Shown here piece by piece: positions 11,480 to 23,539 of a DNA stretch of 64,000 nucleotides. The stretch spans positions 1,178,001 through 1,242,000 of the forward strand of contig NW_026570229.1 in NCBI RefSeq assembly GCF_019649055.1. The letters run 5' to 3'. This stretch comes from Paramacrobiotus metropolitanus. Taxonomy: Eukaryota > Tardigrada > Eutardigrada > Parachela > Macrobiotidae. Both the position numbers and the translations under genes were made by a program. A model generated the notes under the pieces. That model ran no database searches and had not been told where the DNA came from. It worked only from the letters and a program-made list of their open reading frames with translations. Numbering within the stretch: position 1 is the first letter of the stretch; each line of letters opens with the position of its first letter.

Positions 11480-14000
11480 GTGGATGCCCTTTAAACCGCG
11501 ATTTACCCCGAAAACCGCTGCCATGAATTCGGTGTCGTTTTCCTCCTAACAGCAATCACAGAACTCGCGAAATCGATCGCGGGTTACCCGGCTAGCAAAG
11601 TACCGGTAGCAATACGATTATGCTGTATCAGTACAATCCTGTGTCTTCCGCCGTACATGTGTGAAACGTAACCGGCATCTGCCAAACTATAGCAGCGATA
11701 GAAGTACTTACAAAAATTTACTATTGCTTGGATCGATGGCTGCGGCAGTGTCTCGGTAAAATAACGCCACTATGTGCTAAAACAAATACATAAAATATAA
11801 AGAGCACCAACTGCCGTTATGTGGTCCTTTTGGAATTGTCCTGATGAAAACTGGATTTTCCGACACAATAATTGAGTGTCTGTGTATATGTTCGCTTTTA
11901 AAATTTTTTATGCCGAAGTTGTGATAGATCGTCCTTCACTCTTGGCGGAGCGTGTCCAACCCATACTGTCCCATTTCTCTCAAGCGACGGAAAAGGGACA
12001 CTATGTTTAAAGGTTGGACCGGCCTAACTACGTAGCCATTTAGAAAACTGAACTTTTCTTAGCTCTTCAGTACAAGCTTCACCCAAGAAAAATCACCCAA
12101 AAGGCTAAACAAGTTAGAAATCAGACCGGTAAACAAGTCGTGGTCAAACACATAGTTTTAGCAATCGCCGGGCAGCAAAGTTGTCGAGGAGCGATTTTCG
12201 GACATCCGTAATCTGTCGGTCAGCAGATCGTGTGAATCAGCAATATGTCGCTCAGAAAATTGTCAGACAGTAAAACGGAGGTCAGAGAATTGACGAGCTA
12301 CCCTTAAAGTTATTGATGATTTGTTCATGATTTCATATTTTGCTCATCGGTCATCAGGATCACTCCAGTGAGCAATACATGATAAAAACCGAAGTACCTT
12401 TTCTGTACTGCTCCAGTCATCCGCCCAGAGTTTCGCGTCCCGGCTAGACATAGGTCTATCACCCAAGCGGTGCATATACCTTTTTATACAGTATCTGGTA
12501 CATTTTTCTCAGGAGCTAAACGAATCTTCCCCGGATCGGACCAATTCATCCGGAACGCCACTGTCCAACATTTCTCAGGAGCCGGTCAACCCGATAAGCA
12601 CGAACTCCATGCAACCGGCATCAGCAGCCCCACTGAACCGCCGTTCCGCTGCCTACACCGTCGGGCTGGCAACCGTCTTGTCTTGTTGGTTTCCCTCGCT
12701 AGTTCGCTCGTGGTCAACCGACACTGGCGCTACTCCATCGGCCAGCAGCATCTGCATATTGCCGCACGATCACGAAATTCTTCGGTTACCGGAGTAATGC
12801 GGAGAAAGCGGTGGATTTCCTCGACGCCTTGTATCACCCGCTACGAACAGCGCTGAACGCGGTGTTACTGTGGATTATGTGGTTAATTTCCGTGATAGCA
12901 AGCTTAGTCGTTGCGGTGGCGCCTCTCATCGTGGCCGATTTCCTTTTGCCGGTGATCATGAGTGTACACGGTCACGAAAGCGGTTTCCGTATCGCCTCCG
13001 CGTCTTCTGCGGTCTGTGCGTTCATTCGACAGGCAGAATTTGGGGATTGTGGTCGTCTAAGACTTATTTCTCGTACATTGCTAACGGCATCCAGTAAGTG
13101 CTACCCAATAGTGATGATTGCAGTTATGGTTTTCGAGTCAATCAATGTTAGATAATTAATTCATATTGTCAAAAGTTTTATATCGCATTCAGAAAATTGT
13201 CTGGTTGAATGAGCAGAAGTGCGCCTTTGTTGCAAGAAATCTAAACTGACTTCAGAAATTCGTGTGCGCAAAGGACCTTAGAAAGCAAAGGACATAAACA
13301 GTTCTTAAAACCCCCAAACTAATAACAAACGCTGAGACATAACTATGAAAAATTATGAAGCCTAAAATACTACAGCAATCAATATCATCCAAAGCATGCG
13401 AGTAAGCGGTGGCATTGGTCTTTCAGGAGTACAAACTGGGACCTGCCATGCTGTCGTATTGGGCGTGCCGAGCATCCGAAAACCTAGCCTTCCAGCGTGG
13501 TACCAGCTCTGATTCGCGGCTCTATTCCCTGCTGACAGCTATATACTCAATTGGATGGCCGTTGGCCTGGAGCGGGGTGTTATTGATCCTTTCTTGCTTA
13601 CCTCTGGTGGCGGTGGCATTCCGGTAATATTACACTAGCGCTAATATTATATTAGTCACTAGGGTGGAGTTTTGTAGACCTGAATTTATTTGCTATACAA
13701 TAAATGTCTGCGTGAGAATGTAATGGTTTGTGGGTGCGCTGATAATTTTAGTGACCATGCGATCGCCAGACCGACAAAAGAGTTCTCGAAGCGGGTATTT
13801 AAAACCTTTTGGGATGGCAGCTGCTTAGAAGCCATTGAATGGATGGGGAGCTAGTTTAAATCCTTGGAGAAGCACCGTGCGACCATGCCAGAAGAAACCT
13901 GCAATTCCCAGGTGCTCGAAATATTTACTGGAGCCCGCGCTATCAGCTCCGAAATTGGAGTTTTGTCGCAAACGAAGCCAGGAGTAGTAAGATGTGCAGG
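11480..14000 (+). pseudogene. Third, strongly diverged copy (C) of the membrane-protein family
   Basis: Plus-strand blocks match A/B in order: 12,609-12,720 (PASAAPLNRRSAAYTVGLAT, aligned with the KPAAT...GLAT block); 12,960-13,094 (RFPYRLRVFCGLCVHSTGR then IWGL, ending CCA|GTAAGT, a good donor); 13,424-13,626 (after TCTTTCAG, EYKLGPAMLSYWACRASE and a hydrophobic SIGWPLAWSGVLLILSCLP, then CCG|GTAATA); and 13,800-13,965, degraded, matching the MKWT...FLGARAIS exon but with a TAG. Sequence around 11,480-11,760 also resembles 4930-5000. The conserved frames and donors show the blocks are real exons; the last one is broken, so I call it a pseudogene. Confidence 0.55.
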
Positions 14001-15595
14001 TATCCGTACAAATGTATGTACGTGACCTTCTCCCATAGCTTGAACCATGGCAGGGTGCCGTGTCCCTGACGCAGTCTTTTTATGCACCACAACTATGTTC
14101 GATGTAGTTCGTGAAAATTTTGATTATAACTATTTGATGTTCGATTATTGGACCAAAACATAAGGGTGATTGAAATCATTAGATCCGGTTGATGTTAGCA
14201 CTAACCTCAACGCTTTGGTATCCATCACTTTTACAACGTACCGAACACTAGAAAGTACAGTATTCACGTGCATTTTACTCTCAAGTTTTATTAAAGTATC
14301 CGTGCTTCACATTTCTTACACGGAACACTGTGCAATAATTCATCCGTATACTGACATTTTAGGAGTACATCTTTTTGTAAAATTAAAACGTTTGCACATT
14401 TCTCTACAGACACGGTGGCTGCGGGTGGCATAAAATAAACCGGATGTGCAAACTGTTCCAATGTATGAAATGCAGTGTCCAGGGACGCAGTACGCTTGAC
14501 GAAGGTCTGCAAACGGACGTAACGGTGCGGTGGTAGTGCGGTCGTCAGCGGCCATCGGATGCCGCTGGCGTTCAACGGCTGGCACTCGACACTACGGAGT
14601 CATCAGTGCCCACTGGACACTCGAGTGTCGACCGCCGGTGAGTGCCAACCGCCGGTAGACAACACACACAGTATCCATTAGGATGCTGAATGTCTGCTGT
14701 TTGATTACGCGGGTGTCCGCCACCTCGTAGTCGAAGTGGTGTTTGTTGTACAAGTATGTAGGAGCATTATGTGCTGACCGGTATAAATGTTAATAAATTT
14801 ACGGCGCTGGAAGAAAGGACACAACATAAGCGGGCAAAACATGTGCACTTTGGAGACATGACACCCAAGTGTTCTGAGGCTACTTGCGTTTTTGAGATGC
14901 CCGTGCATCTGTTCGGCGATTAACCTGAAATTTTGATGATCCTTGTTTCTCCGGTGGTGTGGGTGTCCGCCACCCGGTCAGAACCACTAGACCAACACAC
15001 TAATTTTTGTATGCCACTTGATGTAATAATTCGCAAGTCTTTATGCTTAGTTAATGTATCGCTTTGCTGCAGTAGACCTCTTGTTACGAGTTGTGGATTA
15101 ACAGTAGCTCATGTTTGCTGTTTTTGTCGTTCTGGATTGACAGTACCACAATGGTAATTATATGTAACGCTCTGAAAGAGACCAAAAGATAATCAGTTTT
15201 GGTAAGTTTTGCTAAACAAGTTTTGTTTAATAACCATGTCACCGCGCAACCTCAAACACGCACTTGCGGCCGATAGCAGCACATCCTGTGGAGTTTAGAT
15301 ATTTTTGGGCAACTTCCTGAATTCCGCTGTTTAATCTCATGAGGTTACTGCAGGACAGTATCACACAAATTCCTCCGGCAAAAGCACCAGGAAGTAGCCG
15401 GCAGCGCTACTTCTGGAACAATACCCCTACATAATGTTGATGACAAAGCAGGGCCATGCAGGGTCTTATTGTTTTGTTTATTGTTTTGCTTATTGAACGG
15501 CAGGCAGGTAACCCATTAAAGGCTAGGATCGAAATCTAGCTGGGAATTTAAACCGGGCTGAATAACAGGCATCATAATGAAATTAGAGCAAAACC
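14001..15595. other. No recognisable gene
   Basis: Only short mutually overlapping frames on both strands (for example around 14,291-14,585 minus and 14,933-15,157 plus). The segment 14,580-14,660 holds repeated CGAGTGTCGACCGCCGGTGAG-like words. No domain or splice-bounded exon could be supported. Confidence 0.4.
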
Positions 15596-15599
15596 CATA

Positions 15600-16075
15600 T
15601 TAATACTCACCGCGGGACATTCTGACGCTGAGATACTTCGGCTTGGGACAAATTGCACTAAGACATTTTAACTTTGCGACATTTTGACGCAAGACGTCTG
15701 ATCGCGGACACGTCGCCGCAAAAGAATTCGACACGCTTAGTTTCGCGGGTTTTCTGGGTTTCTCGGAGGTTTTCTTAGGTTTGCAGAGATTTTTAGGCTT
15801 CTTAGACTACGTATTTTAGATTGTTCTTAGTTAGTGCTTCTTAGGTTTCTTAGGTTCTTCTTATGGTTCTTAGCCTTTTTAGTCACTTCGTTTCCTTAAT
15901 TTTCTCTTAATTATTTTTTTGGTTCATGAATTTTTCTTAGATGTTCCCGAAAGTTTTAATAAGCATGTTAAAAAATTTGGCTGCTAAAAAGGGCTTTCCG
16001 GCGAAACAGTCTCGCGGCAAGATATCGCGGCGTCGAAACAACTGGGCGACGAAATGTCCCGCGACGAGACAGCCA
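15600..16075. mobile_element. CGTCGAC-type non-autonomous element, diverged copy
   Basis: Terminal CGCGGGACATT (15,611-15,621) and AATGTCCCGCG (16,053-16,063) are inverted repeats. The flanks hold repeated CGTCGCG / GACATTTTGACG words, and the centre is a run of degenerate TTTCTTAGG words (15,756-15,930). This is the reverse-complement arrangement of the elements at 5380-5830 and 58,240-58,520. Non-coding. Confidence 0.5.
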
Positions 16076-16476
16076 CTGCACTACGCAATCATAACCACGA
16101 AGTCCACATTCACCATCAGAGAGCCCCATATACTGCATATCGACTAACTTGGCACTTTTTTCGGGCAGTGATCTATAAACTATATGACTCTGTATACTAT
16201 ATGACTATATGCAATTAGCATATAATTCATTAGCACTTTACGACAAGGTGACAGGATGACTCGGCAGTTGCTTGATTTGTTAATTTGTTTTTGTGTACTT
16301 AGTTTTTGAAAACTGGTAACCATTTTCATTCATTGTCTTGGACTCATGGCGTTCATGCGCGGCTAACACAGCGACAGTCGAATCGGTGTTCATCGCGCTA
16401 GCGCGCGATCAGTTGCGTATTACGTATAGATGTACTTCGTATTATGTGTGCAAGTACTGAAGTTGCGTTATGTATA

Positions 16477-16766
16477 CGAGGAGGGAACAAGCATCTTCGG
16501 TAGCGCGTTCGAATATTCAAGACTCTTTGAACACTGTGCGTCAAGTGTGCGACAGCATGATTCACTTGACAGCCAACCGTGGAATGTTGCCCATCTGCGT
16601 GCACCTCACCGTCAACCGTGGATGGGTGCCCTGATTGACAGTGGTGAGTTAAACGTGGACTGCCAGCCTTCCGCGGTTGACTGTTAAGCCAGATTTGCAG
16701 CCACATGAGTGTTCAAAGTGTCTTGACTATTCGAGCGCGCTACCGAAGATGTTTGTTCCCTCCTCG
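16477..16766. mobile_element. Foldback MITE (290 bp)
   Basis: Long imperfect terminal inverted repeats of about 62 bp, starting CGAGGAGGGAACAA on each end and including ATCTTCGGTAGCGCG, flanked by TA (16,475-16,476 and 16,767-16,768). The loop holds shorter repeated words such as CAACCGTGGA. Non-coding; the TA target suggests mobilisation by a Tc1/mariner transposase. Confidence 0.75.
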
Positions 16767-16790
16767 TACTGAGGTAGTATTACGTAAGTA

Positions 16791-17905
16791 CAGGGGTGCT
16801 ACGCCAAGTTCGGACAGGTGGGTAAAATAAATTATAAAGTATTCCAGTTGGTCTTTTCGTTTCTTGTTTTGCATTTCTCTAGTGAAACTTTTTATGGCAA
16901 ATTTAATAATACCGAAATCAGATCCGTTGAGTCTGTCAGGAACGATTTGTGACCTTAATAAAGGGGAGGGGCAGTGGGCTTTATAGGGATGGTTATAACA
17001 GCCTTTATAAAAAATTCCCCACACAATATTTTTGAACGGAAATTTCTTAGAACTTTTGAGTGGCTCAAAAGGTGTCTGTTTTGGGTTACGAAAAGAATTT
17101 CGCATCATTGGTGATCGAGTCTGCCTCGAAACAAACTGTATCTCCCATAGACTTGTATGTTATAACGTACCTACCGAAGGATGGTGTTGCCTAGCACAGA
17201 GATGTAAGTATCGTCGAGCTGATATATTCCGGGGATGGAACATGGTCCATTTTGAACGATTTTAACGTTTAAATGAATATCTATTGCGTAGGTAGGGAGA
17301 GGAAAGCGCCGGATAATTGGAAGGAAAAGCTAACAAAGCGACAGGAAAAAAATGTGATGGTTGGCGTTTGAGTTTGCTAAACCAGCTTGTCTCTGGCTCA
17401 TTGGGTGAACTGAAGCATTTAAACTATCCCTCAATATCCTACAGATGAAATTTTATAAAACATTGTCGTCGAAAACTTCCCTACGTTGTAGGGCAAGCGT
17501 GTACAAAGGGTCACTCTCCACTTAAACTATGCTTACAGTTATATCCCAAAGGTCACGGAGGTTTGGCTGTAATCGAACGATCTGAGATACGATTCGCAAG
17601 AGCCTTAAATGACGAACACGTCAGACATATTTAGTCTGGATAAAGACGTCAATGGAATTTTTAAGCGAATTATAATTCGGATGAAGGCTACCACGGTACA
17701 TGGGTCGAACAGCATTTTGAAACTGGTCTGCTCTAGTTTCGGATACACTGCAATTTGAAACACGCTCTCAGCGTAAGGATTGATAGTCCAAAAGATAGTA
17801 GGCACATACGGCAATAATATAAAAATGTATTATGTTAGTTATTTGTGATGGGTGACCTGTGGCAGGTTTTGTAAAAAAGTGTCCGAACTTGGCGTAGCAC
17901 CCCTG
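16791..17905. mobile_element. Mariner-like DNA transposon (1.1 kb), decayed
   Basis: Perfect 26-bp terminal inverted repeats at 16,791-16,816 and 17,880-17,905, starting CAGGGGTGCTACGCCAAGTT, flanked by TA on both sides. A related internal segment and terminus occur at 27,870-28,270. A transposase-like C-terminal trace is possible on the plus strand around 17,650-17,730 (RMKATTVHGSN), but stops and frameshifts abound. It lies 24 bp from the foldback MITE. Superfamily is inferred from TA targets and TIR position. Confidence 0.75.
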
Positions 17906-17909
17906 TACT

Positions 17910-19250
17910 ATTCCGAAACTAATGTGTTGCAGAACTTATTAAAGTTTTTTATCAAAAAATTAATTTTAATTTCAACTTTTTCAAAAACGTAAAAATGCTA
18001 AAATACAGAAGCCTTGGCCCCGCTGCGCCAGCTTTGGAAATGTTTAGAAATGTTTTAAACTACAGGAATTCTAAATTTTATTTTATAATCGCAACTAGTA
18101 TGCCACTTACGATTCGCATTACCCATTGTTACTTACGATATAATATAATATAATATAATATGCTCAAAATTGTCAGTTTAAACTTACTCGTACAGAACTG
18201 AGCCTGTGCAGTTCCTGTACCTGTATATCTTTACGTACCGCATTGTATGGCGGTATGTAGTGATGTGAATGCGTCTGGATTGGTGCTGCGCGACTACAAA
18301 TGGTACCACTTACAAAAAGGTCATTTTTATACTAGCGGCAGTATGCTGGCTATGTACTCGTATGTTAATAGAAATATATATTTAAAAAATACGAGTTTAT
18401 GTACTGTAAGCTTATGTACTGTTTGTACTCGTATGTTTTATGTACTCTTATCAAGTTTATGTACTGTAAGTGCACGGAACTACCCGGTAATCACTTTTCT
18501 GTACTTTTAAATCGTGTTTTTCCAATTACTTATTTTAGGACGACGTGTAGCCAAATGAATAATCTGTGCACATTGGCGGAACACGGTTTGCCCATGCGCA
18601 AATAAATGTCTGCCTGAAACCGGGAGACTTACATATATAACGGACACTACTGTATTTAATTTCTGCACTGCGCTATCTAATACATTAGCGCTGTACTTGT
18701 ATCCAGTTTTAGAACAATATCCGTGCGTTTTACTCGTGTTCAAACTGTTCATTTAATTTTTTGATACTATGTGTGACGGCTGTTGTCATAATGAAACTAA
18801 AGGTGCACTTGAAAATTGTCTGACCTAAAAGCATTCAGCACGACTGTAGCCGGCAGAAAGGTTAAAAGGCTCACGGCTCACGAATCAAACCTTTTTGCCG
18901 GCAAAAAGGTTTGTTAACTGTTTTGACGGGGAAAATGGCTCATGGTTGGTAAACATAAGTGTTACGAGAGCCGGTGCCTAGGACTGTTGCAATTAAACTT
19001 TGATAACCATTAACCAATGTTTTCGACTTAATCTATAAGATAGCCTGTAGAATTTAAGAGCAGGCCGTTATCCAGTACTTCTGGTAGTGCGAAGTGCGAA
19101 ACCAGTTGTTGCAAAAATTACTGACGACGCAAACTTCATGGAAACGATCACTACTCGGGTAGTTGTCAATGTGAAATCCCAATAGAAGTCACATAAGCGA
19201 GACCGCTCCAGGAATGCTACAGACTACAGCAAGTATCGAAAAATAATTCT
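17910..19250. other. AT-rich noncoding stretch with a short pentanucleotide repeat
   Basis: Contains an AATAT run near 18,138-18,161 and the 28-bp palindrome at 18,886-18,913. Repeated TTATGTACTGT words lie at 18,390-18,470. No gene recognised. Confidence 0.5.
18886..18913. repeat. 28-bp perfect palindrome
   Basis: A perfect palindrome centred on TTTTTGCCGGCAAAAA. The flanks carry GGCTCACG words that recur with another near-palindrome at 20,541-20,558 (GGCTCACGTTCGTGAGCC), so both belong to one small repeat family. Confidence 0.8.
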
Positions 19251-19398
19251 TAACGCCTATGTTCGAGAAACGCCGACAAATGGTTTGGGGCAAATGGCCA
19301 GCCTCAGCTCGGCCGCGGAGTCTCGTGGTATCGTCAGAACATGCACGGCCACCGGGAAGGAGTGTATGTGTATGCGTGTGCGCGTGTATGCCATCGCA

Positions 19399-19546
19399 GA
19401 CACCTGATGTGTGGCCAGGTGTCCTCCCTGATTCGTGGCCAGGGAGTTTGGCGACACCTGATACGTGGCCAGGTGACTCCCACCCCGGGAGTTGGGACCA
19501 CCACCTGATGCGTGGCCAGGTGCTTCCCCTGATTCGTGGCCAGGGG
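19399..19546. repeat. Array of five covarying hairpins
   Basis: Five units with the core CCTG-AT(N)YGTGGC-CAGG occur at 19,399-19,423, 19,424-19,446, 19,455-19,475, 19,502-19,522 and 19,526-19,546. The outer stem bases change together: GACA/TGTC, CTC/GAG, CA/TG, CA/TG and CC/GG around the constant CCTG/CAGG. An extra hairpin (ACTCCC/GGGAGT) lies at 19,476-19,492. The pattern favours conservation of base pairing rather than of sequence. Function unknown. Confidence 0.8.
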
Positions 19547-20704
19547 GATGAGACTGTCTTCCGGTGCGGTTCTGCGCGTACCATAGCGAGAGAGCTGCGC
19601 GAGTGAGGACAGACCTTTAATCAGAACTTGTTACAACGTTGTGTGAGCGCTTAGTGAACATCAAAATATTGAAGTCGTAGATATCATGCAACAGGGTGGG
19701 AAGGCGGGAAAATTTCGATAGCACTAAACGTCACGCAAACTTAACATTCAAACGGTCACTGAACAGCTTCTAAATTCTAATCCGCGTGCAGAAGACAAAA
19801 TGCCAGTCACAAACTTAACACACATTCGATATGCAATCTGCGCAGATGCAGCAATAAAAGTAACAAAACTAGGCCATCCTCCGCTGAAAACGATAGGAAC
19901 CAAGCAGGCCGTAGATGAAGGAGCAGGGTGGCTATTGTTGGAAGCAGGGCAGCTCGAACGGTCGCATGCAGAGAAGAGACAGCGATCCGCTGGTAAACAG
20001 GTAGATTCCACATTCCACGACAGTAGAGGGAAGACAGTAGATCCGCGTAAGTCCAACTGGCTATTGTTGCGCGTCGCAGAATGAGAGATCAGCAGTGCCG
20101 GCGTATCTCTTACGTCGTTAAAACAAGTTAACGATAAAACGTTAACTTCAATTAACTGCAAGGCAAAATATCACTTTATTTAACCCGAGTCACCTTTCTA
20201 AGGAAAATCTTACCGCGATAAATGCGCAACGCTTTAAACACACATTAAACATACAAAACCTTTTATTTTATGATTTGTATGATTGGGTGGTCACGAAAAT
20301 CTTTACACATTAATGTAAGTCTAAACTGTCTAATCATAAATGTTCGACTACCGAACTCGCTTATGGGGATAAATGTATCAGAAATTGGATATTAGGATTA
20401 GAATCACATTTAAATATCTGTAGATCAGATGCCGCTATTACTGTCTGCCTGTGTTTTGTCAGTCCAGTACGGTCACAAGGTTGTCAGGCAGGTTGTTTGA
20501 TAATAACTTTGTGAGCCTGCGTGCCGGGCAGGATGGCTCACGTTCGTGAGCCACCTTGCCCGGCAAAATGGCTCACGATTACATGCGAAGTTTATGTTAG
20601 CTCCACACGAACACTGAGCTGAGAGCACAAAACTGGATTCAATCTTATGGTAATTATTTATCAATCTTATGGTAATTATTTATTAAACTGGATTCAATCT
20701 TATG

Positions 20705-21085
20705 GTAATCGACCGAAGCGCAGCGAAAGTCATCTATGTTCAGCGAATATGGAAAATGTGGTGTCCGTCCGTCGGTCACCGCCACTAATTGCACATGTGC
20801 GCAGTGGCCGTTTCTTTCAAATGCACACATGCACCGTGGCCGTATATACTCCCGCTCTATGTAACTGGTGGTATCCGTCCGTCAGTCACCGCATATGAAA
20901 GTGAATAGATACAGTGGCCGTTTATATTCACGATACATTTACCTTTTGGTGTCTGTGCGTCGGTCACCGCCACCAAATGCACATATGGACGGTAGTATTT
21001 GTTACTGGGTATACACCACCTCCGTGGCCGTTATACTCACACCCCATGAACTTGGTAATATCCGTCCGTCGGTCACCGCATACAA
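20705..21085 (+). repeat. Degenerate tandem repeat with TCCGTCCGTCGGTCACCGC core
   Basis: The core TCCGTCCGTCGGTCACCGC or close variants start at 20,764, 20,874, 20,952 and 21,061 (spacings about 110, 78 and 109), each followed by CACATGTGC-like and GTGGCCGT words. The left flank ATCGACCGAAGCGCAGCGAA recurs at 24,757, and an inverted copy of the core lies at 25,940-25,985, so this is a dispersed repeat family. Confidence 0.7.
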
Positions 21086-22180
21086 AACGGAAAGGGCCTA
21101 GAGGCCATTCATACACTCACGGCTTGTAATAGCCGTGGTGTCATTTCTTTGGTTCCAATGCCCTTAAGTTCCAGTGCGTTATTTACTAATTGTAAGAATT
21201 GCCACATGTAGATGTTTTCCCAAAAATACTTTAGAATACTTGAGCCGATGATACAGCACTACCTCTTGCGGAAAAAAGTCACACGAAGCTCCATGTGCGA
21301 AGTCTGTAATGTGTTGCGTGTGCGGCAAAATAAAAAAAGCCAAAATTATACCCGTTGGCATTTTTGCGATAGGCAAAATTTAAAAAGTGTTGTCTAACAG
21401 TGCCTCTACGTAATACCGGCACAGCCATCATCGGACTCAGTAAAACGTCCGTCGTAATTCGCCTCAAGCATGCTGCCCTCTAGGTTTACTAAAATTTGTG
21501 ACTGGGCTTAAATTTGAGACTAAAATTTGCGAACGGTAGAAATGACCATCAAAAGCTCTTGCCAGACCCCTATCGCCCCCTCTCCTGACCATCATTAAAA
21601 ATGCAACTTTTGGCAAGAACGATGAAATGAGAATTCTTACACCGAAATCGTGATTTTTGAATCATCATTACCGTAATCTATTCCCTTTACATATAAACAC
21701 CTAAACTGCCGCCAGCGTAGACAATGCATCACTAAGACGAAACAAAATATTCACCAAAAAATAGTTCTTATAATAGGAATAGGAAAATCACACTTCTGGT
21801 TAGAATGATATATATATATATATATATAAGAAACAGAAACAGACGTTTCTTGGGTTCTAAACTCCTAGGCCGGATTACGGATTGTTAACTTAGAACGGAT
21901 AAATCTGAAGAGCCCGATAACAAAAATTTTATAAAAAAATGGATGTTTTGGTTTCGTGCAGTCGAACGCAATTACTTTGACTTTACAGGTCATTTTTTGT
22001 TAAATTTTCTTAGCGAAAAAACATCCGAATCTGATCACCCACGACTCAGGCCACGAGAGTACCACATTACAAACTAAAAGGACGCTAAGACTGGACAGTG
22101 GTGCTAGATAGGTCACCCATTAAGAACTTAGCGGGCCCTGCTCTATTTTGCTTAGTAATATTGCAGTTTGGTCATACGTT

Positions 22181-22690
22181 CACCTAACGGGCTCTGTGCA
22201 CTGGATAGCATTGTTAGCTTTGTCACCCATCTACCTAACGGGATCTACGCAAAGGACAGTACTGGTAACTCGGTCACTAGATCACTTAACGGAGTTTATG
22301 CGCTGGACAGTAGTGCTAGCTCGCTCATTAGATCACTTAACGGAGATTGTGCACTGGACAGTAGTGGTACCTCGGTCACTAAATCACTTAACGGAGTTCG
22401 TGCACTGGACAGTATTGGTAGCTCGGTCACCCATCTTCCTAACGGGATCTATGCAAAGGACAGTACTGGTAACTCGGTCACTAGATCACTTAACGGAGTT
22501 TATGCGCTGGACAGTAGTGGTAGCTCGGTCACTAGATCACTTAACGGAGTTTGTGCACTGGACAGTAGTAGTATCTCGGTCACTCTTTTACCTAACGGGT
22601 TCTGGGCACTGGACAGTGGTGGTAGCTCGGTCACTTACTCACCTAGCGATTTTTTGACGCACTCAGTCACTAGGTGAGTGACTGACCGAG
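22181..22690 (+). repeat. 51-bp minisatellite, about 10 units
   Basis: Units starting near the CTTAACGGAG word repeat every 51 bp from 22,181 to 22,690. A four-unit (204-bp) higher-order pattern is visible, because the GGATCTAYGCAAAGGACAGT variant recurs at 22,240s and 22,440s. As 51 is a multiple of 3, two frames stay open for 169 codons, an artefact of the period and not evidence of a protein. After an inversion point near 22,670 related units continue in the opposite orientation and more degenerate to about 23,000. Confidence 0.9.
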
Positions 22691-23000
22691 CTCCACCTGT
22701 CCAGTAAAAAATATCGCTTGGTAAGGAGAAAAATCGCTAGGTGAGGATGTGACCCTGCTACAACTACTGTCCAGTGCACAGAGCCCGTTAGGTGAGCAAG
22801 AGCAAAGCCCGCTCGATGACTCACTCACCTAGAAATTCCGCTCATTGGGCAGTAATGGTGTTTCGGTCACTCACTTGTCTAGTGATTTTTCTTACTGGTC
22901 AGTGGTGGTAGCTCGGTCACCCACTCATCTAGAGATTCCGCTCAGTGGTCGGTGATAGTGTTTCGGTCACTCACTCTTCCAGTGATTTTTCGTATTGATT
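22691..23000 (-). repeat. Inverted and degenerate continuation of the minisatellite
   Basis: CTGTCCAGTGCACAGAGCCC (22,769) is the reverse complement of the unit at 22,190. Further degenerate units with CGGTCACTCACT words run to about 22,980. The junction CAGTCACTAGGTGAGTGACTG (from 22,665) is itself a near-palindrome. Confidence 0.65.
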
Positions 23001-23401
23001 TTATATTTGATATTTTTACATTTTATATCGGTTGATTTTGAACGTGTTTCGAGCTCGGCAACACCGGCAGCAATGTTTGAATAACGCGAGTGTTTGAATA
23101 AGTACAAAAATTTATTTATTTTTCGGTTTAATTAGTGTAATAATTATGTCAATTGGTATTTTGTATTGTATCTAGGCAAATATTTCTAAGTTTCAAGGTG
23201 ACCTTGAAGATGGGTTGGATCAATCTGGTCTTGATGCCGGCTTGATGCCGGCTCGATATTTTCATAAGAAAACACATGCCGGCCACTTCTGAACTATCCC
23301 GGATCTAATGGCGTTGTCCGTTTTTCCAGAAGTTTTATGGTTATAGAGATCTCAAAACTATGGGGCGCCGCGCGTAGTATAGATCTTGTACTTAATATCT
23401 T

Positions 23402-23538
<137 letters not shown>

Positions 23539-23539
23539 C

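Noticed and set aside
19189-19606. 115-131-codon frames across the hairpin array
   Set aside because: Frames are open on both strands because of the GC-rich repeats; no conserved domain or splice evidence.
22148-22677. Two overlapping 169-codon repeat proteins
   Set aside because: The 51-bp minisatellite period keeps two frames open; equal openness in two frames argues against coding.
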